NCBI RefSeq assembly: GCF_014083985.1
Contig: NZ_CP046907.1
Coordinates: 3,142,001 to 3,206,000, forward strand
DNA: 64,000 bases
Source of the DNA: Streptomyces sp. SCUT-3
Lineage (GTDB): Bacteria; Actinomycetota; Actinomycetes; Streptomycetales; Streptomycetaceae
Direction: 5' to 3'
Below the pieces are notes generated by a model. It saw nothing but the letters and a program-made list of their open reading frames with translations. It made no database searches and was not told the origin of the DNA. A program made the translations under genes and the position numbers. Every line of letters starts with the position of its first letter. The stretch's first letter is position 1. Shown here one piece after another: positions 46,741 through 54,892 of this stretch.

Positions 46741-46770
46741 CACCTGGCAGTACCTGGCAGCACCTGGCAG
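46741..46770. repeat. 10-bp tandem repeat, 3 copies, after ftsH
   Basis: Three units of (C/T)ACCTGGCAG begin three bases after the ftsH stop. They are not in frame with any gene. Confidence 0.85.
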
Positions 46771-46793
46771 TACGTCCGGGCCCGACCCGGAAT

Positions 46794-46838
46794 GGATGCC
46801 GCATTCCCCGCGCTCTAGCCTGTGGGAATGCGGCATCC
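46794..46838. promoter_or_regulatory. Perfect 15-bp inverted repeat between ftsH and folE
   Basis: GGATGCCGCATTCCC (46794-46808) is repeated in perfect inverted form at 46824-46838, with a 15-base interior that contains TAGCCT (46817? region), a plausible -10. The layout fits a dimeric repressor operator around a promoter, or a transcript hairpin. There is no T-run. The stem is less GC-rich than the terminators in the window. Confidence 0.6.
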
Positions 46839-47002
46839 GGCGTGTCCGGGCCGGAACGGCTCCGCCCGGGACCGTCCGGAACCGGCTCCGCCCGGAACCG
46901 GGCGCCCGCAACGTCCCACCGGGTCCCGGGAGGCCGCCGCACCCGACGGCCGACGGCCCGTCCACCCGCACGAGCATCCATCGCCACTGAAACGAGCAGC
47001 AC

Positions 47003-47608
47003 ATGATCGATCCGGTGAGTCTGGACGGCCCCGCGGCCGTCGGCGAGTTCGACGAGAAGCGGGCGGAGAACGCCGTCCGGGAACTGCTGATCGCGGTCGG
47101 CGAGGACCCCGACCGCGAGGGGCTGCGGGAGACCCCGGCCCGCGTGGCCCGCGCCTACCGGGAGATATTCGCCGGCATGTGGCAGCAGCCGGAGGACGTG
47201 CTGACCACGACCTTCGACCTCGGCCACGACGAGATGGTGCTGGTCAAGGACATCGAGCTGGTCAGCCAGTGCGAGCACCACCTGGTGCCCTTCACCGGCG
47301 TCGCCCACGTCGGCTACATCCCCTCCGCCGACGGCAAGATCACCGGCCTGTCCAAGCTGGCCCGGCTGGTCGACGTCTTCGCCCGCCGCCCCCAGGTGCA
47401 GGAGCGCCTCACCACGCAGGTCGCCGACTCGCTGATGCGGATCCTGGAGCCGCGCGGCGTGATCGTGGTCGTCGAGTGCGAGCACATGTGCATGTCGATG
47501 CGCGGCATCCGCAAGCCCGGCGCGAAGACCACCACCTCCGCCGTCCGGGGCCAGCTGCGGGACCCGGCCACCCGCTCGGAGGCCATGAGCCTGATTCTCG
47601 CCCGCTGA
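47003..47608 (+). CDS. folE: GTP cyclohydrolase I
   Basis: A 201-residue enzyme making dihydroneopterin triphosphate, the first step of folate synthesis. Zinc and active-site residues are visible in [10 protein letters not shown] and [13 protein letters not shown]. The hallmark [12 protein letters not shown] and HVGYIP are present. It begins the folE-folP-NTF2-folB-folK cluster. Upstream lies the perfect inverted repeat. No strong ribosome site is visible before the ATG, though ACGAGCAG is present. Confidence 0.97.
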   Translation: MIDPVSLDGPAAVGEFDEKRAENAVRELLIAVGEDPDREGLRETPARVARAYREIFAGMWQQPEDVLTTTFDLGHDEMVLVKDIELVSQCEHHLVPFTGVAHVGYIPSADGKITGLSKLARLVDVFARRPQVQERLTTQVADSLMRILEPRGVIVVVECEHMCMSMRGIRKPGAKTTTSAVRGQLRDPATRSEAMSLILAR

Positions 47609-47619
47609 CCCGCGCGTCC

Positions 47620-47625
47620 TACCCT
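47620..47625 (+). promoter_or_regulatory. -10 for a probable leaderless folP transcript
   Basis: TACCCT ends six bases before the folP ATG at 47632, in the 23-base gap after folE. No Shine-Dalgarno is present, so folP may have its own leaderless transcript in addition to read-through. Confidence 0.5.
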
Positions 47626-47631
47626 GTCCGC

Positions 47632-48486
47632 ATGAGGTCAGTTCGCGGCCGGGTGGCCGGTCTTCCCGACATCGACCGGTGTGCGGTCATGGGTGTCGTC
47701 AACGTCACTCCCGACTCGTTCTCCGACGGCGGCCGCTGGTTCGACACCTCGGCCGCAATCAAGCGCGGCCTGGACCTGGCCGCCGCCGGCGCGGACTTCG
47801 TGGACGTCGGCGGCGAGTCCACCCGGCCCGGCGCGGCCCGGGTGGACGAGGCGGAGGAGCTGCGGCGGGTCGTCCCCGTGGTCCGCGAACTGGCCGCGGC
47901 CGGGATCCCGGTCAGCGTCGACACCATGCGGGCCTCGGTCGCCGAGCGGGCCGTCGAGGCCGGCGCGGCGATCCTCAACGACGTCAGCGGGGGACTGGCG
48001 GACCCGGCGATGGTGCCGGTGGCCGCCGCCGCCCGGGTGCCCTTCGTGGTGATGCACTGGCGCGGCTTCAGCGAGGACATGAACAGCCGCGCCGTCTACC
48101 GCGACACGGTCGGCGAGGTCGTGGCGGAGCTGCGGCAGCGGATGGACGCCGTCGTCGACGGCGGCGTCGACCCCGAGCGGATCATCGTCGACCCGGGCCT
48201 GGGCTTCGCCAAGGAGGCCGAGCACGACCTCGCGCTCCTGGCCCACCTGGCCGAGCTGCGCGCGCTGGGCCGGCCCGTGCTGGTGGCCGCCTCCCGGAAG
48301 CGGTTCCTCGGCAGGGTCCTGGCCGGCCCCGGCCAGGCCCCGCCGCCCGCCCTGGAGAGGGACGCGGCCACCGCCGCGGTCTCCGCCATCGCCGCCCGCG
48401 AGGGCGCCTGGGCGGTGCGCGTGCACGACGTGCGGCCCACCGCGGACGCCGTGCGGGTGGCCCGGGCGGTCGAGGGAGCGACGTGA
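47632..48486 (+). CDS. folP: Dihydropteroate synthase
   Basis: A 284-residue TIM-barrel enzyme that joins p-aminobenzoate to the pterin, the sulfonamide target. Signatures are MGVVNVTPDSFSDGG, DVGGESTRPGA and the phosphate site ASRKRFLGRVL. The long upstream open frame reaching back past 46822 is a shadow of folE. It overlaps the NTF2-like gene by four bases. Confidence 0.96.
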   Translation: MRSVRGRVAGLPDIDRCAVMGVVNVTPDSFSDGGRWFDTSAAIKRGLDLAAAGADFVDVGGESTRPGAARVDEAEELRRVVPVVRELAAAGIPVSVDTMRASVAERAVEAGAAILNDVSGGLADPAMVPVAAAARVPFVVMHWRGFSEDMNSRAVYRDTVGEVVAELRQRMDAVVDGGVDPERIIVDPGLGFAKEAEHDLALLAHLAELRALGRPVLVAASRKRFLGRVLAGPGQAPPPALERDAATAAVSAIAAREGAWAVRVHDVRPTADAVRVARAVEGAT

Positions 48487-48956
48487 ACAGGCCGGCGCGC
48501 ACCGCCGAGGCGGAGGCGGAAGCGGTCCTGAAGGCCAACCAGGCCTTCTACGACGCGATGGAGACCGGCGACCTCGCCGCGCTGGAGGCGCTGTGGCTGA
48601 GCGGCCCGCAGGCCGCCTCGGTCACCACCGTCCACCCGGGCTGGCCGGTGCTGCGCGGACGCGACGAGGTGCTGCGCTCCTACGCCCTGATCATGGCGAA
48701 CACCGAGTACATCCAGTTCTTCCTCACCGACGTCGAGGTCGGCGTCGCCGGCGACACCGCCCTGCTGTCCTGCACCGAGAACATCCTCAGCAGCAACCCC
48801 GGCGAGGAGGACGGCACCGTCGGCAACCTGATCGGCGGGCTGGTCGTGGCGACCAACGTCTTCCGCCGCACCCCGGCCGGCTGGCGGCTGTGGTCGCACC
48901 ACGGCTCCCCGGTCATGGCCGGGGAGGACGACGAGGACGACGAGGACGACGAGTAG
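48483..48956 (+). CDS. NTF2/SnoaL-like protein
   Basis: A 157-residue protein with the cone-shaped NTF2-like fold (NQAFYDAMETGDLAALEALW; VFRRTPAGWRLWSHHGSPV). It ends in a run of Asp and Glu (GEDDEDDEDDE). Its GTG start overlaps the folP stop, so it is translated with folate genes; genes like it sit in the same position in other Streptomyces. No catalytic role is known. Confidence 0.88.
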   Translation: MNRPARTAEAEAEAVLKANQAFYDAMETGDLAALEALWLSGPQAASVTTVHPGWPVLRGRDEVLRSYALIMANTEYIQFFLTDVEVGVAGDTALLSCTENILSSNPGEEDGTVGNLIGGLVVATNVFRRTPAGWRLWSHHGSPVMAGEDDEDDEDDE

Positions 48957-49253
48957 GGGCGGCGGGCCGGGCAGGCGGGCGGGGCGGCAGGCGGGGCGGC
49001 AGGGCCGGCGGGCCCGTCGTTCGCCGTTCGCCGTCCGTACCGCAGGCGGTCCGCCGTGCGTCGTCGGCCGTCCGTACCGTCCGATCGGGCCACGGAGCCC
49101 GCCTCCATGCGTGGACCCTCCGCCGCTCGGGTATGCGGGGCGGGCGGACACCCGCCGGAAGGGGCTGCGGGGGCCCGCAGGTACATTCGAGACAGCCGGC
49201 CCCCCGGCAGGCCGGGGCACCCGGCCGTCCCGCAACCGGACGAGAGGAACAGC

Positions 49254-49613
49254 GTGGACCGTGTCGCGCTGCGCGGCCTGCGGGCCCGCGGTCACCACGG
49301 AGTCTTCGACCACGAGCGCGCCGAGGGGCAGACGTTCGTGGTGGACCTGGTGCTCGGCCTGGACACCCGGCCCGCCGCGGCCGCCGACGACCTGACCCTG
49401 ACCGTTCACTACGGGATCGTCGCGGAGGAGGTCGTCGCCGTGGTCTCGGGGGAACCGGTCGACCTGATCGAGACCCTCGCCCAGCGCATCGCCGACCGGT
49501 GCCTGGCGCACGAGGCGGTGCAGGAGGTCGAGGTGACCGTCCACAAGCCGAACGCCCCGATCACCGTCCCCTTCGACGACGTGACCGTCACCATCACCAG
49601 GAGGCGCACATGA
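49254..49613 (+). CDS. folB: Dihydroneopterin aldolase
   Basis: A 119-residue aldolase that removes glycolaldehyde from dihydroneopterin. The N-terminal VDRVALRGLRARGHHGVFDHE carries the conserved Gly-x-His region (read in two parts: VDRVALRGLRARG, HHGVFDHE) and YGIVAEEVVAVVSG and VEVTVHKPNAPI follow. GTG 49254 has GAGAGGA upstream. The 297-base gap before it holds GGCAGGCGGGGC-type and CCGTCCGTACCG-type repeats and a possible -10 (TACATT at about 49182). It overlaps folK by four bases. Confidence 0.95.
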   Translation: MDRVALRGLRARGHHGVFDHERAEGQTFVVDLVLGLDTRPAAAADDLTLTVHYGIVAEEVVAVVSGEPVDLIETLAQRIADRCLAHEAVQEVEVTVHKPNAPITVPFDDVTVTITRRRT

Positions 49614-50200
49614 CGAGCGACCCGACCGTGCAGCCCGTCCCCGCCTCGGTCGAGCACCAGGTGGACGCTGCCGACACCACCCTGCACAACCCCCAGTGGG
49701 CCGTGCTCTCCCTCGGCAGCAACCTGGGCAACCGCCTGGAGACCCTCCAGGGCGCGGTCGACGCGCTCGAGGACACCCCCGGTGTCCGGATCAAGGCCGT
49801 CTCCCCGGTCTACGAGACCGAGCCGTGGGGCGTCGAGCCCGGCTCGCAGCCCAACTACTACAACGCCGTGGTGCTGCTGAGGACCACCCTGCCGCCGTCC
49901 TCGCTGCTCGAGCGGGCCAACGCGGTCGAGGAGGCGTTCTCGCGCACCCGCACCGAGCACTGGGCGGCCCGCACCCTGGACGTCGACATCGTCTCCTACC
50001 AGGACGTGGTCTCCGACGACCCGGTGCTGACCCTGCCGCACCCCAGGGCCCACGAGCGGGCCTTCGTCCTGGTCCCGTGGCACGACGTCGACCCCGGCGC
50101 CGAACTGCCCGGCCGGGGCCCGGTCGCCGACCTGATCGGCGCCGTCGGCGGGACCGGGGTCGAGCGCTGCGAGGGCGTGGAGCTCCACCTGCCCGAATAG
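49610..50200 (+). CDS. folK: HPPK, 2-amino-4-hydroxy-6-hydroxymethyldihydropteridine diphosphokinase
   Basis: A 196-residue pyrophosphokinase that activates the pterin for FolP. The core signatures LSLGSNLGNR, SPVYETEPWG and the metal pair in RTLDVDIVSY are intact, and PHPRAHERAFVLVPW marks the end of the fold. The first 28 residues are a non-conserved extension. ATG overlaps the folB TGA. Confidence 0.96.
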   Translation: MTSDPTVQPVPASVEHQVDAADTTLHNPQWAVLSLGSNLGNRLETLQGAVDALEDTPGVRIKAVSPVYETEPWGVEPGSQPNYYNAVVLLRTTLPPSSLLERANAVEEAFSRTRTEHWAARTLDVDIVSYQDVVSDDPVLTLPHPRAHERAFVLVPWHDVDPGAELPGRGPVADLIGAVGGTGVERCEGVELHLPE

Positions 50201-50267
50201 CCCCCGCCCACCCTGTAGCGTGGGGCCCGCGGGCCCGGACCGAGCGACGCCAAGGAGCATGAACCCG

Positions 50268-50774
50268 GTGAAACAGCTGCGGATCGGAGTGCTGTTCGGC
50301 CTCTTCGCGGCGGCCGGGGTGCTCGCCTGGGGCACGGCCCGGATGTGGAGCTCCTTCGGGACGCTGCCGAGCGTCCCGGTCGCAGCCCCCGTCGTGCTCG
50401 CGGTCATCGCGGTGGTGCTGGCCGCCACCGCCCTGTCGCTGCGGTCGAGGCTGCGGGAGCAGCGCGAGCGGGAGCCGGACGCCAAGGGCGTCGACCCGCT
50501 GGTGGCCGCCCGCGCCGTGGTGTTCGGGCAGGCCAGCGCCCTGGTCGCCTCCGTGGTGTCCGGCCTCTACGGCGGTCTCGCCGTCCACCTGCTGTCGACC
50601 CTGGCCCACATGCCCGCCCGGCGCGACCAGGCCCTGTACGCGGGGCTGGCCGCGCTCGCCGGCGCGGGCGTCGTGGCCGCCGCGCTCTTCCTGGAGCGGG
50701 TGTGCCGGCTCCCCGACGAGCCGGACGACCCCGGCGCCGCCTCCGGCCCCGGCGGCAACACCGTCGCCCCCTGA
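50268..50774 (+). CDS. DUF3180 membrane protein
   Basis: A 168-residue protein with four membrane segments (about 5-22, 36-56, 84-106, 124-144), a family that follows folK in actinobacteria and has no known role. GTG 50268 has AAGGAG at ten-base spacing. An ATG at 50259 is nearer the usual annotation but only one base from the ribosome site. TAGCGT at 50216-50221 may be its own -10. Confidence 0.85.
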   Translation: MKQLRIGVLFGLFAAAGVLAWGTARMWSSFGTLPSVPVAAPVVLAVIAVVLAATALSLRSRLREQREREPDAKGVDPLVAARAVVFGQASALVASVVSGLYGGLAVHLLSTLAHMPARRDQALYAGLAALAGAGVVAAALFLERVCRLPDEPDDPGAASGPGGNTVAP

Positions 50775-50844
50775 CCCCTGACCGTCCCGCCGGGGCGGAC
50801 GGACGGGCGGGCGGGACGGGAGGCGCTCCGGCTGCCCCGGCCGC

Positions 50845-51990
50845 TCACCCGCCCACCCGCTCACCCCCGGCCGTCGGACGGCGCAGCGCCCCGTGCAGCC
50901 GTTCCGGGGTCAGCACGCCGAGGAAGCGCTTCCCGTCGAGCACCGCGACCCAGCCCTCGTCGTGCCGGATCATGGTGCCGAACGCCTCCTCCAGAGTGGC
51001 GGAGGCCGGGACCGCGGCCTTCACGGGGCGGAGGCGGTCCCGCACACTTCCCCCGGCGCCGTCCCCGGACCCGTTCCCGTCGCCCGAGAGCGCCGCGGCG
51101 GGGACCCAGCCCTCCAGCGTGTCGCCCGGGCCCAGCACGACGGCCCGGCGGGCGCCCTCGACGGCCAGCCGGACCGCGGCCCGCGCCGCGTCCTCCTCCG
51201 GCCGCAGCACGGGAGGGCGCTCCAGGTCCTCGGGCGCGATCCCGGTCACCGACAGCCGCCCGAGCGTGCGCCCGGCGCCGACGAAGTCCGCGACGTACGG
51301 CGACGCGGGCGCGCCCAGGACCTCCGCGGGGGTGCCGAGCTGCTCGATGCGGCCCCGCCCGTAGACCGCGATGCGGTCGCCCAGCCGCACCGCCTCCCCG
51401 ACGTCGTGGGTGACGAACAGCACGGTCCGGCGCATCCGCCGCTGCAGCTCCAGGAACTCCTTCTGCAGCCGCTCGCGGACCACCGGGTCCACGGCCCCGA
51501 AGGGCTCGTCCATCAGCAGCACGGGCGGGTCGGCGGCGAGGGCGCGGGCGACCCCGACCCGCTGCCGCTGCCCGCCGGACAGCTGGTGCGGCCATCGGTG
51601 GCCGTACACCGCCGGGTCGAGGCCGACCAGGTCCAGCAGCTCCGCCGCGCGCTCGCGGCTCTCCCGCTTCGACCGGCCGAGCAGCCGGGGCACGGTCGCG
51701 GCGTTGTCCAGCACCGTGCGGTGAGGGAGGAGGCCCACCTGCTGGATGACGTAGCCGATGCGGCGGCGCAGCAGCACCGGGTCCTGCCCGGCGACGTCCC
51801 GCCCGTCGAGCAGGACCCGGCCGGAGGTGGGCTCCGTCAGCCGGTTGACCATCGTCATCGTGGTCGTCTTGCCGCACCCGGAGGGGCCCACGAGGGCGAC
51901 CACCTCCCCCTCGCCGACCTCGAACGACAAGTCCTCCACGGCGGTGGTGCCGTCCGGGTGGCGCTTGGTGGCGTGCTCGAACCGGATCAT
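50845..51990 (-). CDS. Quaternary-amine ABC importer, ATP-binding protein with CBS domains
   Basis: A 381-residue ATPase of the ProV/OpuCA class. Walker A is GPSGCGKTTT, the signature LSGGQRQRV and Walker B LLMDEPFGAVDP. After the ATPase domain (1-235) come two CBS-type halves (about 255-300 and 335-370), which sense ionic strength or c-di-AMP in relatives. A Gly/Ser-rich linker joins them. The ATG at 51990 has GGGGAGC; longer frames upstream are unsupported. It is divergent from the permease genes with a 221-base gap. Confidence 0.93.
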   Translation of the reverse strand: MIRFEHATKRHPDGTTAVEDLSFEVGEGEVVALVGPSGCGKTTTMTMVNRLTEPTSGRVLLDGRDVAGQDPVLLRRRIGYVIQQVGLLPHRTVLDNAATVPRLLGRSKRESRERAAELLDLVGLDPAVYGHRWPHQLSGGQRQRVGVARALAADPPVLLMDEPFGAVDPVVRERLQKEFLELQRRMRRTVLFVTHDVGEAVRLGDRIAVYGRGRIEQLGTPAEVLGAPASPYVADFVGAGRTLGRLSVTGIAPEDLERPPVLRPEEDAARAAVRLAVEGARRAVVLGPGDTLEGWVPAAALSGDGNGSGDGAGGSVRDRLRPVKAAVPASATLEEAFGTMIRHDEGWVAVLDGKRFLGVLTPERLHGALRRPTAGGERVGG

Positions 51991-52211
51991 TGCTCCCCAT
52001 CGGCGGCATGGCGCCGTCGTCGTCGGCGCGGCGTCGCAGGCCGGGCGTCGCCGGCCTGCCCCTGCGGCCCCCCGCCCCTCGCGGGGGCCGGGGGCCATCC
52101 GGACCTGTACCCCCGTGCCGGGCGCGGAAGCCCGCGGGGACGCGGGCGGGCCGCACGGGCGCCGCGAGGACGGGGAATCCGGGCGGCGTACACGGCGGCG
52201 GAGGCGGGTAG

Positions 52212-52988
52212 GTGGCGGTGGTGACTGCGACGACCGCGGGGCGGGAGGCCGCCGCGCCGCCGGGGGACTGCCTCGCGGCCAACGAGTGGATCTGCGGCGA
52301 GTACCTGCGTACCCGCAGTCAGGAACTGGTGGACGCCACGCTCCAGCACGTCGGCATCACCGCCGCGTCCGTCCTCCTGGGGCTGGTGCTGGCAGTGCCC
52401 CTGGCCCTGCTGGCGCGGCGCGGCCGCCGCGCGGCCGGCACGGTCCTGGGGCTGACCACCGCCCTGTACACGGTCCCCTCGCTGGCGATGTTCTCGCTGC
52501 TGCTCCCGCTGTTCGGCCTCTCGGCGGCCGTCGTGGTCGCCGGCCTGACGCTGTACTCGCTGACCGTGCTGGTGCGAAACGTGCTGGCCGGCCTGGAGGC
52601 CGTCCCCGAGGAGGTTCGGGAGGCGGCCCGCGGCATGGGGTACGGGCCCGCCGGGATGCTGCTGAAGGTCGAACTGCCCCTGGCCCTGCCGGCGGTGACG
52701 GCGGGTCTGCGGATCACCGCGGTCTCCGCGGTCTCGCTCACCACGGTCGGCGCGATCGTCGGCCACGGCGGGCTCGGCAACCTGATCTACTCGGGCATGA
52801 AGAGCGTGTTCAGGGCGGAGGTGCTCACCGCCTCGGTGATCTGCGTGCTGCTCGCAGTCCTCGCCGACCTGGCGCTGCTGGGCCTGCAGCGGCTGCTGAC
52901 CCCGTGGACGCGCCCGGCGCGCCCGCCCCGCGCCCGGCGGGTGCCCCGGCGGGACGCGGCCGCCCCGCCCGCGAAGGAGGCGGTGTGA
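52212..52988 (+). CDS. Quaternary-amine ABC importer permease 1
   Basis: A 258-residue ProW/OpuCB-type permease with about six membrane segments. The EAA-loop reads EEVREAARGMGYGPAGMLLKVELPLALP. A Cys-Ile-Cys-rich start (GDCLAANEWICGEYL) precedes the first segment. GTG 52212 has GGAGG seven bases upstream. One base separates it from the next permease. Confidence 0.93.
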   Translation: MAVVTATTAGREAAAPPGDCLAANEWICGEYLRTRSQELVDATLQHVGITAASVLLGLVLAVPLALLARRGRRAAGTVLGLTTALYTVPSLAMFSLLLPLFGLSAAVVVAGLTLYSLTVLVRNVLAGLEAVPEEVREAARGMGYGPAGMLLKVELPLALPAVTAGLRITAVSAVSLTTVGAIVGHGGLGNLIYSGMKSVFRAEVLTASVICVLLAVLADLALLGLQRLLTPWTRPARPPRARRVPRRDAAAPPAKEAV

Positions 52989-52989
52989 G

Positions 52990-53700
52990 GTGGGCGTCCT
53001 CGCGGACACGTGGGCCTGGCTGGCAACCGCCTCCCACTGGACAGGCCCGGACGGGGTGTGGACCCGGCTCGGCGAGCACCTGTACCTGACCGCGGTGTGC
53101 CTGGTGATCTCCTGCGCGCTCGCCCTTCCCGCGGGGATCGTCCTGGGCCACCTGGGCCGGGGCGGGGCGCTGGCGGTGAACATCTCCAACGCGGGCCGCG
53201 CCGTGCCCACGTTCGCCGTGCTCGTCCTGCTGCTGATGAGCCCGCTGGGCACCCACGGGCAGTGGCCGACGGTCGTCGCCCTCGTGCTCTTCGCGGTCCC
53301 CCCGCTGCTGACCAACGCCTGGACGGGGATGCGCGAGGTGGACCGGGACGCCGTCCTGGCCGCCCGGGGCGCCGGGATGTCCGGCGGCCAACTGCTGCGG
53401 CAGGTCGAACTCCCCCTGGCCGCCCCGATGGTGATGACCGGCGTGCGCTCGGCCGCGGTGCAGGTCGTGGCCACCGCGACCCTGGCCGCGCTGCCGGGCG
53501 GCGGCGGCCTGGGCCGCATCATCACCGCGGGCTTCGCCCGCTACGACACCCCGCAGGTGGTGGCCGGGGCGGTCCTGGTGGCCGCCCTGGCGCTGCTGGT
53601 GGAGGGCGTGCTCGCCCTCGCCCAGCGGTCGGCCGACCCCCTGCGGCGCACCCGCCCGACCCCTGTCCCCTCCCTGCCCGACAACCAGACCGGACGGTGA
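52990..53700 (+). CDS. Quaternary-amine ABC importer permease 2
   Basis: A 236-residue partner permease with five membrane segments and an EAA-loop (DAVLAARGAGMSGGQLLRQVELPLA, read as DAVLAARGAGM and SGGQLLRQVELPLA). Two distinct permeases are the OpuC/Bil-type pattern for choline, betaine or carnitine uptake. GTG 52990 directly follows the TGA of the first permease. Seven bases separate it from the binding protein. Confidence 0.92.
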   Translation: MGVLADTWAWLATASHWTGPDGVWTRLGEHLYLTAVCLVISCALALPAGIVLGHLGRGGALAVNISNAGRAVPTFAVLVLLLMSPLGTHGQWPTVVALVLFAVPPLLTNAWTGMREVDRDAVLAARGAGMSGGQLLRQVELPLAAPMVMTGVRSAAVQVVATATLAALPGGGGLGRIITAGFARYDTPQVVAGAVLVAALALLVEGVLALAQRSADPLRRTRPTPVPSLPDNQTGR

Positions 53701-53707
53701 CCCGCCG

Positions 53708-54739
53708 ATGCCCCTCCATTCCCCGACCCTCTCTCCCGCCTCTCCCGCCTCCCCCGCGAGCCGCACCCGCGCCCGCACCCGCCGCCGCGCCCGCGGCACG
53801 GCGGTGGTGGCGGCCGCACTGGCCGTCCTGCTGACCGGCTGCGGCGGCAGCAGCCTGGAGAGCGAGGGCGGCGGAGAGGGCGGCGGCGCGGGCGGCGGCA
53901 CGGCGGAGCCGCTGGTGGTCGGCTCCGCCGGCTTCACCGAGAGCGTCGTGATGGCGCACCTGTACGCGCAGCTGCTCGAGGACGCCGGCCGTCCCACCGA
54001 GGTGAAGACCGTCGAGAACCGCGAGCTGTACGAACCCGCCCTGGAGAAGGGGGAGATCGACGTCGTCCCCGAGTACGCGGCGACGCTCGCCGAGTTCCTC
54101 AACGCCAAGGAGAACGGCGCCGACGCGCCCCCGGTCGCCTCCCCCGACGTGGACGACACCGTCGAGGCGCTGCGCGGACTCGCCGGGCCCCGGGGCCTGA
54201 AGGTGCTGGACCCGGGCGCGGCGGTGGACCAGAACGCCTTCGCGGTCACCGAGGGGTTCGCGAAGAAGCACGGGCTGAAGACCCTGTCCGACGTGGGGGA
54301 GAAGAAGCTGAGGATCAGGCTGGCCGCCGGCGACGAGTGCCCGGACCGGCCGTTCTGCGAGCCCGGGCTGGAGAAGACCTACGGGATCGACGTCGTCGCG
54401 GTCGACCCCAAGGGGGTGGGCACCCCGCAGGCCAAGCAGGCGGTGAAGGACGGCACCGACCAGATGGTGCTCACCACGACCACCGACGCCACGCTGGAGC
54501 AGTTCGGCCTGGTGCTGCTCGAGGACGACCGGAACCTGCAGAACGCCGACAACGTGCTGCCGGTCGTCAACGCCGACAGCGCCGGGTCGGAGGAGGTCGC
54601 GAAGGCCCTGGGCCGGCTCACCGAGGTGCTCACCACCGAGGACCTGACAGGGCTCAACCGGCAGGTCGACGCGGAGCGCAGGAAGCCCGCCGACGTCGCC
54701 GCCTCCTACCTCGAATCCAAGGGCCTGCTCAAGGGCTGA
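53708..54739 (+). CDS. Quaternary-amine-binding lipoprotein
   Basis: A 343-residue substrate-binding lipoprotein. The N-region is very long (Pro/Ser-rich, then an Arg-rich stretch, about 1-33) before the hydrophobic core and lipobox LLTGC (Cys near 43). The mature part has the type II OpuAC fold (VGSAGFTESVVMAHLYAQ; VVPEYAATLAEF). Aromatic cage residues cannot be confirmed by eye. A shorter start inside the Arg-rich region is possible but no better ribosome site was seen. Confidence 0.9.
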   Translation: MPLHSPTLSPASPASPASRTRARTRRRARGTAVVAAALAVLLTGCGGSSLESEGGGEGGGAGGGTAEPLVVGSAGFTESVVMAHLYAQLLEDAGRPTEVKTVENRELYEPALEKGEIDVVPEYAATLAEFLNAKENGADAPPVASPDVDDTVEALRGLAGPRGLKVLDPGAAVDQNAFAVTEGFAKKHGLKTLSDVGEKKLRIRLAAGDECPDRPFCEPGLEKTYGIDVVAVDPKGVGTPQAKQAVKDGTDQMVLTTTTDATLEQFGLVLLEDDRNLQNADNVLPVVNADSAGSEEVAKALGRLTEVLTTEDLTGLNRQVDAERRKPADVAASYLESKGLLKG

Positions 54740-54855
54740 ACGCCCGAAACAAGATCCTTTGGAATGTGAGGAGCGACACCCGGGGCGACACGCCGTGCCC
54801 CGGTCGGCGCGCAGGGTGATTGTTCGCACGGTCATCAGGACAAAACGGACCGCGA

Positions 54856-54886
54856 GTACCCATGGGTACGCCGCGCACGCTAAGTT
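54856..54886 (+). promoter_or_regulatory. Palindrome and -10 before the coiled-coil protein gene
   Basis: The perfect 14-bp palindrome GTACCCATGGGTAC (54856-54869) sits where a -35 would lie relative to TAAGTT (54881-54886). The ATG follows TAAGTT by six bases with no ribosome site, so the transcript is probably leaderless and may be under operator control. Confidence 0.5.
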
Positions 54887-54892
54887 CGGGCC

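Noticed and set aside
46822-48486. A 554-codon version of folP
   Set aside because: The added part lies over folE in another frame; the family start is ATG 47632.
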